A stretch of DNA of 64,000 nt from Flavobacteriaceae bacterium (GTDB lineage: Bacteria > Bacteroidota > Bacteroidia > Flavobacteriales > Flavobacteriaceae). Shown piece after piece: positions 55,343 through 64,000 of the stretch. The DNA lies in the NCBI GenBank assembly GCA_024640565.1, contig JAHEET010000007.1, positions 1 to 64,000 on the forward strand. Reading direction: 5' to 3'. Below the pieces are notes generated by a model, which saw only the letters and a list, made by a program, of their open reading frames with translations, was not told the DNA's origin and ran no database searches. Position 1 is the stretch's first letter, and every line of letters starts with the position of its first letter. The position numbers were made by a program, and so were the translations under genes.

Positions 55343-57907
55343 ATGCGTAAAATTTTATTATTGCTTGTTGTAGTTTTTAGTTTGAACCAAACCAAAGGTC
55401 AAACAAAACAGGATGCACTTAATGTTCTAAGAGCAAAAGGTGTTACTCTAGAACAAGCTCAGGAATTGGCGAAGGCCAACGGGCTTTTACCCGATACGAA
55501 ATCTACAAAATCAAATGCTGTAAAAGCCAATGATGTTGTTACCGATTTAAAGGTAGTCGAGGTAAAACAGGATACAATTATACCAACCAAACCAAAACCA
55601 GTTGTTCAGGTTGAAAAAGATACTTTAAAATATTTTGGATATGATATTTTTGTGAACAATCCATTCGGTCAAAAGGATTACCTTTTAGGGAACATCGACG
55701 AAGGATATATCCTAGCTCCAGGTGATGAGTTAAGAATTACTGTATTTGGAGATAATAATTTGGAATTTGTTTCTAAAATAGATTTAAATGGAAACATCTC
55801 TTTTCCAAATCTAGGCGTCTTTTTTGCGGCTGGAAATTCTTTTGCTACTCTTAAAAAGAGAGTTAAAGTGTTTCTAGGGAAATTCTACAGTGGTCTGTTA
55901 TCAAATCCATCGAGAACGTTTTTAGATGTTTCACTTACCCAAATAAGACCTGTTAAAGTCTCTGTTTTAGGAAACGTTAACACACCAGGTCCACACCTGG
56001 TTAATGGTATGGCTACCGTTTTAAATGCGTTGTATGCCTCTGGAGGGATTAATACCTCAGGTTCGCTAAGAGAGATAAAAGTGTATCGTAACAACAAGCT
56101 TATAAAATCAATAGATTTATACGATTACATTACCCAAGGAAATATTGATCAAGACATCAGACTCTCGAATAACGACGTGCTTTTTGTTGGGCCGCGTTTG
56201 TCATCAGTTACCCTTACTGGTAATGTTAAAAACAAAGCTATCTATGAATTAAAGTCAAACGAATCGTTGAAAGACTTGTTAAAGTATTCGGGTGGTATGT
56301 CGGCATCCGCTTCTTTGGATAATATAAATATCTCTAGAATCAAACCTTTTGAAGATAGAGATCAGGAAATGATTTTTAATCGTTTTTTAACGACAATTAA
56401 TTACTCGAAGTATCGAGACAATCCAAAAAATAACTTTCTGTTAACAGACGGGGATGTTGTTTCTGTTAAGGAGATTTTGGCAAATCAAAAAAATACAGTA
56501 TCAATCTCAGGAAATGTATATTCTCCGGGAGATTTTGCATTGGACACGTACAGCGATCTTAAAACATTAATCGTCTCTGGAGCCAATGGATTAAAGCCAA
56601 AAACCTATTTGGAAAAAATAGATATCAATAGCGAGGATGACAAAGGTGTATTGTCTTATCAGACCTTTAAATTATCAAGCGTTTTAAATGGTGATGTTAA
56701 AGTTACCCTTAAAGAAAACGATCAGGTTAGAATTTATTCTTTGGAAGAAGTTGAAGGAGCTAAAACAGTTTCTATCTCTGGATTTGGAGTGACTGCTAGA
56801 ACAGTGTCTATTACTGAGAACTTATCATTGTATGATTTGATCTTTCAATCGGTCTCTTATGATGCGTTGGAATTTCAATCAAAGGTACTTACTTCGCGTT
56901 TGGATTTAAATCGATTTGATTCCACAACAGGACTTTATTCTACGATTCAATTTGATTTTAATGACATTACTACTTTAAAATCAACCTTTTTAAAGGCGAA
57001 AGATCAAGTGGTCTTGTATGCAAAAACTGTAACTGAAGATCTATCACCGACAGTTACTATTGGCGGACAGGTTAACAATCCAGGAGAGTTTCCTCTTTCC
57101 AAGAAAATGTATTTAGAGGATTTAATTATCAAAGCAGGAGGTTTTACAAATACGGCTTTAAGAGACTATGTTTTTATTAACCGTTTAGACAGAGATCTTG
57201 GGACAGGGAAATACTCTCAACAAAAAGTAAATGATCTGGATATTGAATACATGTTAGGAAATAAGGACACTCCTTCAAATCCATTTGTTTTAGAGAATTA
57301 TGACATTGTAAATGTTGTTGCGCCAATTAGAGCAAATTTTCAACCTGTAGTAGCTGTTCAAGGAGAGGTGAAATTTCCTAGAAATGTCATTCTAAAGACC
57401 GATCAAATAACCATTGGTTCGTTGATAGAATCTGTAGGGGGACTTACAAATAATTCAAACATAGAGAGCTCATATGTAGAGAGAGATAGTTTAAAATTAT
57501 ATGTCAATTTTAACAAAAACCTATCAGATATTAATACAAATCTGCAAGATGGTGATGTTCTATTTGTTGGAAGTAAAATGACACCAGTAACCACATCTGG
57601 TGCGGTTGCAATGCCGATGGCTTTTAACTGGGAGCCAGGGAAAAAAGCAAAATATTACATCAAAGCATCCGGAGGAAAAAAGAAAGTTGGCATCGAACAA
57701 ATGTATGTGGTGCATGCAAATGGTAAGACAGAGAATATTTCACTTTTTAAAAACCCCAAAATCTATCCTGGATCTAACATTATATTAATTCAAAAAGATA
57801 AAACTCAACGCTCAGAAAAGTTTAGAGAATCTATCGACAAGTTTACGAATGTTTTTTCTATTCTAACAGGTGCTTTAACAAGCGTATTACTAATTACAAG
57901 ACTTTAA
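55343..57907 (+). CDS. Polysaccharide export protein with multiple SLBB domains (Wza-like)
   Basis: An 854-aa exported protein: signal peptide MRKILLLLVVVFSLNQTKG, a linker, then a poly-export domain (ILAPGDELRITVFG near 128). About seven SLBB-like repeats follow, beginning near VKVSVLGNVNTPG, VTLTGNVKNKAI, VSISGNVYSPG, VSISGFGVTAR, VTIGGQVNNPG, VAVQGEVKFPR and VTTSGAVAMPM. A hydrophobic C-terminal helix (SILTGALTSVLLITRL) may cross the outer membrane as in Wza. It lacks a lipoprotein Cys, and the repeats are far more numerous than in Wza of E. coli. It is coupled to the Wzz-like gene (4-nt gap). Confidence 0.88.
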   Translation: MRKILLLLVVVFSLNQTKGQTKQDALNVLRAKGVTLEQAQELAKANGLLPDTKSTKSNAVKANDVVTDLKVVEVKQDTIIPTKPKPVVQVEKDTLKYFGYDIFVNNPFGQKDYLLGNIDEGYILAPGDELRITVFGDNNLEFVSKIDLNGNISFPNLGVFFAAGNSFATLKKRVKVFLGKFYSGLLSNPSRTFLDVSLTQIRPVKVSVLGNVNTPGPHLVNGMATVLNALYASGGINTSGSLREIKVYRNNKLIKSIDLYDYITQGNIDQDIRLSNNDVLFVGPRLSSVTLTGNVKNKAIYELKSNESLKDLLKYSGGMSASASLDNINISRIKPFEDRDQEMIFNRFLTTINYSKYRDNPKNNFLLTDGDVVSVKEILANQKNTVSISGNVYSPGDFALDTYSDLKTLIVSGANGLKPKTYLEKIDINSEDDKGVLSYQTFKLSSVLNGDVKVTLKENDQVRIYSLEEVEGAKTVSISGFGVTARTVSITENLSLYDLIFQSVSYDALEFQSKVLTSRLDLNRFDSTTGLYSTIQFDFNDITTLKSTFLKAKDQVVLYAKTVTEDLSPTVTIGGQVNNPGEFPLSKKMYLEDLIIKAGGFTNTALRDYVFINRLDRDLGTGKYSQQKVNDLDIEYMLGNKDTPSNPFVLENYDIVNVVAPIRANFQPVVAVQGEVKFPRNVILKTDQITIGSLIESVGGLTNNSNIESSYVERDSLKLYVNFNKNLSDINTNLQDGDVLFVGSKMTPVTTSGAVAMPMAFNWEPGKKAKYYIKASGGKKKVGIEQMYVVHANGKTENISLFKNPKIYPGSNIILIQKDKTQRSEKFRESIDKFTNVFSILTGALTSVLLITRL

Positions 57908-57911
57908 GAAT

Positions 57912-59030
57912 ATGGAATCTTCAAATAAAAACATGCATTTGGAATCGGAAGATCAAATCGATATCGTAGCATTGATTGCTAAAGTTTGGAAAAGTAAAAA
58001 ACTTATTTTTAAATCCATTCTAGTATTTGGTGTGTTAGGGTTTTTGGTAGCGATTTCTACTTCGAACCAGTATACAGCCTCTTCTATGTTTACGCCAAAT
58101 TATAGTAATAAGGCATCTGGTAGTGGAGGGTTAAAAGGCTTGGCCTCACTAGCAGGAATTAACTTAGGTTCCATGTCAGAGGCTAGCTCTGAACTCTCCC
58201 CCATGCTTTATGGTAAGGTTTTGGAGAGTGCTACCTTTAAAAACGAATTATTAGCCTCTCCTTTAAAAAATATCGATGGGGTAACATCGCTCAGAGAATA
58301 TTTTGTTCAACAACAAAAAAAAACCTCTTTTTTAGGGACTATTAAGGAGTACACCATTGGCTTACCCTCCAAAATTATAGGATTTTTTAAATCTGAGCAA
58401 ACAGGGAATACATTGGAAACTATCGATGGGATTTCAAAAATATCAGAGGATGATTTTGAGTTTTTTAAATCTATTGATGAAATTTTAACCTTATCGATTA
58501 ACGACAGGGATGGTTTTATTGAAATGATCTCTGTAAGTGACCATCCACAGATCGCAGCTCAGGTTGCTAAAAACGGAGAATTAATACTTCAGAATCAAAT
58601 CATAGCCATTAAAACCAAGTCTAGCCTAGAGCTTTTAGACTATTTAGAAACTCAGTATGCTGAGAAGAAAAAACTCTTGAACCAGGCCCAAGACCGTTTG
58701 TCAAATTTTAAAGATCGAAATTTGAACATCTCGCGAAGTAGCTTCTCAGACAAACAAACCCGCCTAGAGTCTGAATTATCAACAGCCTCTTCGGTATTTG
58801 ATAACATCGTTGCTCAACTAGAACAGGTAAAGCTTCAGGTAACCAAAGACACCCCTGTGTTTTCGATTATAAAACCCGTTGTTTTTCCGAACGAGAAATC
58901 AGGTCCCAAACGAAGTTTAATATTGGTGATCTATTTATTTTTAGGTGTAGTATTAAGCATTGGTTTTATCCTTGCCAAAGAGCCAGTTCAGGATATTATA
59001 AAAGAAATCCAAAACAAAGAGTCTGCTTAA
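57912..59030 (+). CDS. Wzz-like chain-length / co-polymerase protein without kinase domain
   Basis: A 372-aa inner-membrane protein of the Wzz/PCP family. The cytoplasmic N-terminus is followed by a membrane segment near 33-50 (LIFKSILVFGVLGFLVAIS). A periplasmic domain with coiled coil near 220-290 comes next, then a second membrane segment near 338-357. It ends a few residues later, so no tyrosine-kinase domain is attached. It controls polymer length or export with the SLBB protein in front. Confidence 0.85.
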   Translation: MESSNKNMHLESEDQIDIVALIAKVWKSKKLIFKSILVFGVLGFLVAISTSNQYTASSMFTPNYSNKASGSGGLKGLASLAGINLGSMSEASSELSPMLYGKVLESATFKNELLASPLKNIDGVTSLREYFVQQQKKTSFLGTIKEYTIGLPSKIIGFFKSEQTGNTLETIDGISKISEDDFEFFKSIDEILTLSINDRDGFIEMISVSDHPQIAAQVAKNGELILQNQIIAIKTKSSLELLDYLETQYAEKKKLLNQAQDRLSNFKDRNLNISRSSFSDKQTRLESELSTASSVFDNIVAQLEQVKLQVTKDTPVFSIIKPVVFPNEKSGPKRSLILVIYLFLGVVLSIGFILAKEPVQDIIKEIQNKESA

Positions 59031-59060
59031 AAAGTATAAAGCTTTAAAGTAAAAAAAACA

Positions 59061-59138
59061 CTCTAACAAGAGGCGATGTCGCTTTATTATAGAGGGTTAA
59101 TTGATAAAGAATAAAATAAGTGACTACCGGTGGTAGTC
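59061..59138 (+). promoter_or_regulatory. Structured leader before the second TagD-like gene
   Basis: GACTACC (59122-59128) pairs with GGTAGTC (59132-59138) across GGT. Upstream, CTCTA (59061-59065) can pair with TAGAG (59090-59094) and encloses GCGA-TG-TCGC (59073-59082). No T run follows, so it is not a classic terminator. Confidence 0.35.
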
Positions 59139-59154
59139 GAGAGAAAATAGAAAT

Positions 59155-59571
59155 ATGAAAGTAGGAATCACCTTTTCAACCTTTGATCTATTGCATGCCG
59201 GGCATGTAAAAATGTTGGAGGAAGCTAAAAGACAGTGTGATTATTTAATTGTGGGCTTACAGTTAGATCCTTCTTTGGATCGTCCTGAAAAAAATAGTCC
59301 TTCACAGTCCATTATTGAACGTTATATTCAGCTTCAAGGAAACAAGCATGTGAATGAGATTGTGCCTTATGTATCTGAACAAGATTTAGAGGATATTTTA
59401 CGCTCTTTTAAAATTGATGTTCGCATCATTGGAGATGAATACCAAGATAAAAACTTTACTGGAAGAGAGTATTGTGAAGAAAAAGGAATTGAAATTTATT
59501 ACAATACTAGAGATCATAGGTTTTCCTCGAGTGGACTTAGAAAACAAGTAAAAACTGCAGAAGATAAATAA
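59155..59571 (+). CDS. TagD-like cytidylyltransferase, copy 2, intact HxGH motif
   Basis: A 138-aa nucleotidyltransferase with HAGH at 14-17 in FSTFDLLHAGHVKMLEEAK. It is almost identical to the copy at 52199 except for His14 and scattered positions. Family members make CDP-glycerol or related CDP-alditols or ADP/CDP-sugars; the substrate here is unknown. It is followed after 3 nt by the GDP-fucose synthase gene, mirroring copy 1 before ugd. A structured leader precedes it. Confidence 0.87.
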   Translation: MKVGITFSTFDLLHAGHVKMLEEAKRQCDYLIVGLQLDPSLDRPEKNSPSQSIIERYIQLQGNKHVNEIVPYVSEQDLEDILRSFKIDVRIIGDEYQDKNFTGREYCEEKGIEIYYNTRDHRFSSSGLRKQVKTAEDK

Positions 59572-59574
59572 GGT

Positions 59575-60531
59575 ATGAATAAGTCATCAAAAATCTACAT
59601 TGCTGGCCACAGAGGTATGGTGGGGTCTGCAGTTTGGAGAGCTTTAGAGTCTAAAGGGTATACTAATTTGATTGGAAAAACTAGCGCTGAGCTTGATCTC
59701 AGAAATCAACAGGCAGTTACTGATTTTTACAATCAAGAAAAGCCAGAAGTAGTTATTGATGCTGCAGCAAAAGTTGGAGGTATTTTAGCAAACAACGATT
59801 TTCCATATCAATTTTTAATGGAGAATATGCAGATTCAAAATAATCTAATTAATGGTGCTCATAAGGGGGGTATTGAAAAATTTATTTTTCTAGGTAGCTC
59901 TTGTATTTATCCAAAGTTTGCTCAGCAGCCCCTAAAAGAAGAATACCTACTTACAGGTTCTTTAGAACCTACCAATGAGTGGTATGCCATTGCAAAAATC
60001 ACTGGAGTAAAAGCATGCCAAGCGATACGCAAACAATATAACAAAGAGTATGTGAGTTTAATGCCTACCAACTTGTACGGTTCTTTTGATAATTTTAACC
60101 TGAAATCCTCGCATGTATTGCCAGCGATGTTGCGAAAATTTCATGAGGCTAAAATAAATAAGCATTCAGAGGTAACGCTATGGGGAAGTGGAACTCCAAT
60201 GAGAGAGTTTTTGTTTGTAGATGATATGGCAGAAGCAGTGGTGTTTGCCTTAGAAAATAATTTGCCAGAATATTTATATAATGTCGGTACAGGAAAAGAC
60301 ATTACCATTAAAGAATTGGCAGAGACTATACAAAATGTAATAGGGCACCAAGGAAATATTCTTTGGGATGCTAGTAAACCAGACGGTACGCCAAGAAAAC
60401 TCATGGATGTTTCCAAAATGAAAGAAATAGGTTGGCACTATACAACAGAATTAGAAGACGGTATTAGAAAAACCTACCAATGGTTTTTAGAGAATATAGA
60501 AACAATTAAAGAAATCAAATTAAAAAAATGA
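59575..60531 (+). CDS. fcl: GDP-L-fucose synthase
   Basis: SDR epimerase/reductase of 318 aa that converts GDP-4-keto-6-deoxymannose to GDP-L-fucose with [19 protein letters not shown] at 11-24 binds the cofactor. The catalytic Tyr/Lys lie in EWYAIAKI near 140, and [14 protein letters not shown] near 108 is typical of Fcl. It overlaps gmd by 4 nt (ATGA), so the two steps are made together, although fcl comes first. Confidence 0.95.
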   Translation: MNKSSKIYIAGHRGMVGSAVWRALESKGYTNLIGKTSAELDLRNQQAVTDFYNQEKPEVVIDAAAKVGGILANNDFPYQFLMENMQIQNNLINGAHKGGIEKFIFLGSSCIYPKFAQQPLKEEYLLTGSLEPTNEWYAIAKITGVKACQAIRKQYNKEYVSLMPTNLYGSFDNFNLKSSHVLPAMLRKFHEAKINKHSEVTLWGSGTPMREFLFVDDMAEAVVFALENNLPEYLYNVGTGKDITIKELAETIQNVIGHQGNILWDASKPDGTPRKLMDVSKMKEIGWHYTTELEDGIRKTYQWFLENIETIKEIKLKK

Positions 60532-61655
60532 AAGTAGCTTTAATAACAGGAATTACGGGACAAGATGGTTCTTATTTAGCTGAACTATTATTAGAAAAAG
60601 GATACATGGTTCATGGTATAAAAAGAAGAGCTTCTTTGTTTAATACTGACAGAATAGACCACTTATATCAAGATCCTCACGATCCTGATCAAAGATTAAA
60701 ATTACATTATGGTGATTTAACAGATTCTATGAATTTAACCCGAATCATACAAGAATGCCAACCTGATGAAATTTACAATTTAGGGGCAATGTCTCATGTA
60801 AAAGTATCATTTGATATGCCAGAGTATGTTGGTAATGTTGATGGTTTAGGTACTTTACGAATATTAGAGGCTGTTAGAATTCTTGGGTTAGAAAAAAAAA
60901 CTAGAATTTACCAAGCATCTACATCAGAATTATTCGGTGGGTTACCAGAGAATAAGAATGAAAGAGGTTTTTATGATGAAAACTCTCCTTTATACCCTCG
61001 ATCTCCATATGGTGTTGCTAAAATTTACGGCTTTTGGATCACAAAAAATTATCGTGAAGCTTATGATATGTTTGCGTGTAATGGAATTTTATTTAACCAT
61101 GAAAGCCCTAGAAGAGGTGAGACTTTTGTAACAAGAAAAATTACCAGAGCTGTTGCTAAAATAGCATTAGGACTTCAGGATAAGTTTTATTTAGGGAATT
61201 TAGAGGCAAAAAGAGACTGGGGGCATGCAAAAGATTATGTTCGGATGATGTGGATGATTTTACAGGCAGATAAAGCTGAAGATTGGGTGATTGCTACAGG
61301 TGTAACAACTACAGTTAGGGATTTTGTCAGAATGGCTTTTGGTGAAGTTGGAATCGAGCTAGAGTTTAAAGGTATAGGAGTTGAAGAAAAAGCTTATGTA
61401 AAGTCATGTAACGATAGTGAGTTTCAACTTGAGATTGGTAAAGAAGTTTTATCAATAGACTCATCTTATTTTCGCCCAACAGAAGTCGACTTATTGATTG
61501 GAGATCCCTCAAAAGCTAAAAATAAATTAGGTTGGGTCCCAGAACATGATCTGGCTTCATTAGTAAAAGACATGATGAAGTGTGATGTTTCATTAATGAA
61601 AAAAGATGTTGTTTTGTTAAAATCAGGACACGAAATTTTAAAACAAGCTGAATAA
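60528..61655 (+). CDS. gmd: GDP-mannose 4,6-dehydratase
   Basis: SDR enzyme of 375 aa making GDP-4-keto-6-deoxymannose. NAD(P) motif [15 protein letters not shown] is at 8-22, and catalytic residues fit TSELFGG (near 134) and [10 protein letters not shown] (near 160). [20 protein letters not shown] near 188 is diagnostic for Gmd. It starts within the fcl stop. Base use from here rightward is visibly more AT-rich than in the left part of the locus. Confidence 0.95.
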   Translation: MKVALITGITGQDGSYLAELLLEKGYMVHGIKRRASLFNTDRIDHLYQDPHDPDQRLKLHYGDLTDSMNLTRIIQECQPDEIYNLGAMSHVKVSFDMPEYVGNVDGLGTLRILEAVRILGLEKKTRIYQASTSELFGGLPENKNERGFYDENSPLYPRSPYGVAKIYGFWITKNYREAYDMFACNGILFNHESPRRGETFVTRKITRAVAKIALGLQDKFYLGNLEAKRDWGHAKDYVRMMWMILQADKAEDWVIATGVTTTVRDFVRMAFGEVGIELEFKGIGVEEKAYVKSCNDSEFQLEIGKEVLSIDSSYFRPTEVDLLIGDPSKAKNKLGWVPEHDLASLVKDMMKCDVSLMKKDVVLLKSGHEILKQAE

Positions 61656-61687
61656 TTTAAAACTATATAATATAATTTATTTTTTTT

Positions 61688-63502
61688 ATGTGTGGAATAA
61701 CAGGAATATTTTCAAATAAAACAATATCTAATTTAGAAAAAAGAATTATTACTATGAATTCATCTATTATTCATAGAGGGCCTGATGCTGGTGATTTTTT
61801 TATTGATAATAATTTAGCAATTGGTCATAGAAGACTATCTATAATAGACACTAGCGATAGTGCAAATCAACCTATGCATTCAAAATCTAATACCTGGCAT
61901 TTAGTTTTTAATGGAGAAATATATAATTTTAAAGAAATTAAAGAAGAATTAAGTTATATTTTTTCAACTTCTTCAGATTCTGAAGTTATAATAGCAGCTG
62001 TTGAAGAAAAAGGTTTTGATTGGTTTATTAATAAAGCAAACGGTATGTTTGCTATAGCTTTGTATAATTCTCTTTCAAAGAAGTTATATTTAGTAAGAGA
62101 TAGGTTAGGAATAAAGCCTTTATATTATTATAGAGATAAAGATAAAATTGTGTTTTCCTCTGAAATAAAAGGGATATTATCGAGTGGTTTAGTTTGTGCA
62201 AAATTTAATGAATTGGCTGTAGATGAATATCTTGGAAATAGATATGTAAGAGCTCCATATACTTTTTTTGAGAATATTTATCAATTAGAAGCAGGGACAT
62301 ATTTGAAAATAGACTATTCTTTGGATTTAATTCAACAGAAATATTGGGACATACCTAAAAACTTTAATACAGATCAATCTTTTAATGAAGAAGAATTAAA
62401 ACAAAAATTTGAAAAAGAATTGATAAAATCAATTAAATATAGATTAATATCTGATGTACCTCTAGGAACCTATCTTAGTGGAGGTGTTGACTCTAGTCTT
62501 ATAACAGCAATAACAGCCAAAAGTAAAAAAGAAGCGATTAATACATATACTATAGGATTTCCTGAACTTAATGAGTTTGAATATTCAAAAATTATTGCAG
62601 AACAATACGATACAATACATCATGAAATAATGATGACTAAGGACGATTATGTTGATAATTGGGAAAGGTTAATAGGATTCAAAGATGGGCCTCTTGGTGT
62701 TCCTAATGAAATACCTTTAGCGGTTATGTCAAAAAAGTTAAAAGAAAAAATTACTGTTGTTTTATCTGGAGAAGGTGCTGATGAGCTAATGGGTGGATAT
62801 GGAAGGATATTTAGATCTCCTTTTGATTATAAAAATGAAGACACTAATTTAACTTTTTATGAATATTTAATCAATGATTATGAGTACGTCTCAAGAGAAA
62901 TGCGGGATAATTTTTTAACAACTTCTAAAGAATATAGAAAAGAATTTGATAATAAAATAATAAAAGATTTTTCTAATAAATCTAATGAAGAGAATGTGTT
63001 TAGATTTTTTCATAAATTTCATGTAAAAGGACTTTTACAGAGAGTTGATATGACTACAATGCAAACATCAGTCGAAGCTCGTGTGCCATTTTTAGATCAT
63101 AAATTAATTGAATTTGTTTATTCTAAAATTCCATATAATTTAAAATTAAAATGGAAATCTAAAGAATACAAAACAAGAGCTATGAAAATGAAGTCATCAG
63201 AATATAGTGAGACATTAGATACACCAAAACACTTGTTAAGAGAAGTTGCTTATAACCATATTCCAAAATCTATTGTTGATAGGAAGAAAGTTGGTTTTCC
63301 AGTACCATTAACAAAATGGTTTAATAACCTTGAAGAAATGGCAAAGGAACTATTAACTAATGTATTCTGGTTAAAAGAAGGTACTTTAGATAACTTATTA
63401 GAGAAAAGTAAAAAAGAATCCAGAGCAGGTCAAGTGTTGTGGATGTTTATTAATATTGAAATTTTTAGAAAACAATACTTCACCAAAGAATGGGAGTGGT
63501 AA
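61688..63502 (+). CDS. Asparagine synthase-like glutamine amidotransferase (AsnB family)
   Basis: A 604-aa protein with an N-terminal glutaminase domain (nucleophile Cys2 in MCGITGIF, HRGPDAGDFF near 29). Its C-terminal AMP-forming amide synthase domain carries the PP-loop LSGGVDSSLI near 260. Its place in a polysaccharide locus with two UDP-uronic acid-forming dehydrogenases suggests it amidates a uronic acid, as proposed for AsnB homologues in O-antigen clusters. Asparagine synthesis remains possible. Codon use is strongly AT-rich. Confidence 0.85.
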   Translation: MCGITGIFSNKTISNLEKRIITMNSSIIHRGPDAGDFFIDNNLAIGHRRLSIIDTSDSANQPMHSKSNTWHLVFNGEIYNFKEIKEELSYIFSTSSDSEVIIAAVEEKGFDWFINKANGMFAIALYNSLSKKLYLVRDRLGIKPLYYYRDKDKIVFSSEIKGILSSGLVCAKFNELAVDEYLGNRYVRAPYTFFENIYQLEAGTYLKIDYSLDLIQQKYWDIPKNFNTDQSFNEEELKQKFEKELIKSIKYRLISDVPLGTYLSGGVDSSLITAITAKSKKEAINTYTIGFPELNEFEYSKIIAEQYDTIHHEIMMTKDDYVDNWERLIGFKDGPLGVPNEIPLAVMSKKLKEKITVVLSGEGADELMGGYGRIFRSPFDYKNEDTNLTFYEYLINDYEYVSREMRDNFLTTSKEYRKEFDNKIIKDFSNKSNEENVFRFFHKFHVKGLLQRVDMTTMQTSVEARVPFLDHKLIEFVYSKIPYNLKLKWKSKEYKTRAMKMKSSEYSETLDTPKHLLREVAYNHIPKSIVDRKKVGFPVPLTKWFNNLEEMAKELLTNVFWLKEGTLDNLLEKSKKESRAGQVLWMFINIEIFRKQYFTKEWEW

Positions 63503-63516
63503 AAAATATTTAAGAT

Positions 63517-63957
63517 ATGTACAAAAGAGGAGATGAAAAAATAATGACAGGCTATACTTCAGGTGTTTATGACTTATTTCATGTTGGTCATTTAAATTTA
63601 TTAAAAAACGCAAAAGGTTTGTGTGATAAATTAATCGTGGGTGTTACCAGTGATGAACTTGTGTCTTACAAGAATAAAAAATCTGTAATACCACATAATG
63701 AAAGAATGGAGATTGTAAGAAATATTAGATATGTTGATGCGGTAGTACCTCAAAATGATATGGATAAATTTAAAATGTGGGAAAGATTAAAGTTTGATGT
63801 TATGTTTGTTGGAGATGACTGGTTTGAAACTGAAAAATGGAAAGATTTAGATGAAAAATTTAAATCTGTAGGGGTGAAAATCATCTACTTTCCATATACT
63901 AAAGGGGTGTCATCAACTTTAATTAACAAAACATTAGTTAATCTTAGAGATAAATAA
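63517..63957 (+). CDS. Glycerol-3-phosphate cytidylyltransferase-like protein (TagD)
   Basis: A nucleotidyltransferase of 146 aa from ATG 63517 (or 137 aa from ATG 63544). The HxGH site is intact: GVYDLFHVGHLNLLKNAKG. VGVTSDELVSYKNKK and the C-terminal TKGVSSTLINK fit the RTxGISTT region of TagD. It is closer to classical TagD than the two copies further left. It probably makes CDP-glycerol or a similar CDP-alditol for polymer decoration. It lies 14 nt after the amidotransferase gene. Confidence 0.87.
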   Translation: MYKRGDEKIMTGYTSGVYDLFHVGHLNLLKNAKGLCDKLIVGVTSDELVSYKNKKSVIPHNERMEIVRNIRYVDAVVPQNDMDKFKMWERLKFDVMFVGDDWFETEKWKDLDEKFKSVGVKIIYFPYTKGVSSTLINKTLVNLRDK

Positions 63958-63962
63958 TATTT

Positions 63963-64000
63963 ATGTCACAATTAAAAGAACTACTTGGTGATACGGCAAT
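63963..64000 (+). CDS. Start of a further gene, possibly a Wzx-type flippase (partial)
   Basis: ATG at 63963 opens a frame reading MSQLKELLGDTA to the window edge, five nt after the TagD-like stop. This N-terminus resembles those of polysaccharide flippases in Flavobacteriaceae, but twelve residues are too few for a firm call. Confidence 0.45.
   Translation, partial: MSQLKELLGDTA

Larger units (their letters stand above)
52199..59571 (+). repeat. Direct repeat formed by the two TagD-like genes
   Basis: Two 417-nt units (52199-52615 and 59155-59571) encode nearly the same 138-aa protein in the same direction, 6,956 bp apart. Many third codon positions differ, so the duplication is not recent or the copies came by separate routes. 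Recombination between them would delete ugd, the WbpA-like gene and both export genes. Confidence 0.85.

Overview
The window looks like chromosomal DNA of a member of the Bacteroidota, most likely family Flavobacteriaceae. The genome is AT-rich, Shine-Dalgarno sites are poor, and many genes carry the Bacteroidota -7 promoter box TAnnTTTG. The gene content also fits: UpxY-type antiterminator, DUF1343/NamZ, BshC, a DUF1573 protein, a YHYH protein, an ExbB/ExbD/TonB cluster and a porin-PII-Amt cluster. No phage, insertion sequence or CRISPR array was seen.

Layout. Positions 1-28 are the 3' end of a 5S rRNA, followed by a strong terminator. From 158 to about 18,800 lie mostly housekeeping genes in short units on alternating strands: rimO, a cysteine synthase, a LolC/E-type permease, namZ, a sterol desaturase-like enzyme, argS, lpd, bshC-rlmF, an M14 peptidase, lipA, and an ECF sigma factor coupled to a divergent Nramp-like transporter. 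From 18,878 to 22,416 one operon encodes an ECF sigma factor, a small single-pass membrane protein, a Spy/CpxP-like membrane-anchored sensor, a YHYH lipoprotein, a YwqK/MORN-like lipoprotein and a SCO protein. Its first three genes have the size, order and topology of a CnrH-CnrY-CnrX metal-sensing module. It is the best candidate in the window for a little-described system.

From 22,419 to 48,278 come murB and an aminotransferase, a broken aspartyl protease gene, valS, tRNA-Ala(GGC) and a nitrogen-assimilation block (gltD, gltB, amt, glnK/B, porin). After these come truA, an acyl-CoA dehydrogenase, anmK, a Glu/Leu dehydrogenase, nhaD, exbB-exbD-tonB, folC and tRNA-Val(TAC). NamZ, AnmK and MurB together suggest active peptidoglycan turnover and recycling.

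From 48,484 to the right edge lies a surface-polysaccharide locus, all on the + strand. It encodes a nucleotidyltransferase, a WlbA-type oxidoreductase, a WecA/MraY-type initiating transferase, UpxY followed directly by an intrinsic terminator, two UDP-sugar dehydrogenases, a multi-SLBB export protein and a Wzz-like protein. These are followed by GDP-fucose synthase, GDP-mannose 4,6-dehydratase, an AsnB-type amidotransferase, three TagD-like cytidylyltransferases and the start of a probable flippase. One TagD-like copy has lost the first His of its HxGH motif. The gene set predicts a polymer containing uronic acid (possibly acetamido or amidated), GDP-fucose-derived sugar, and perhaps a CDP-linked alditol.

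All functional calls come from reading motifs and layout. No database search was run.
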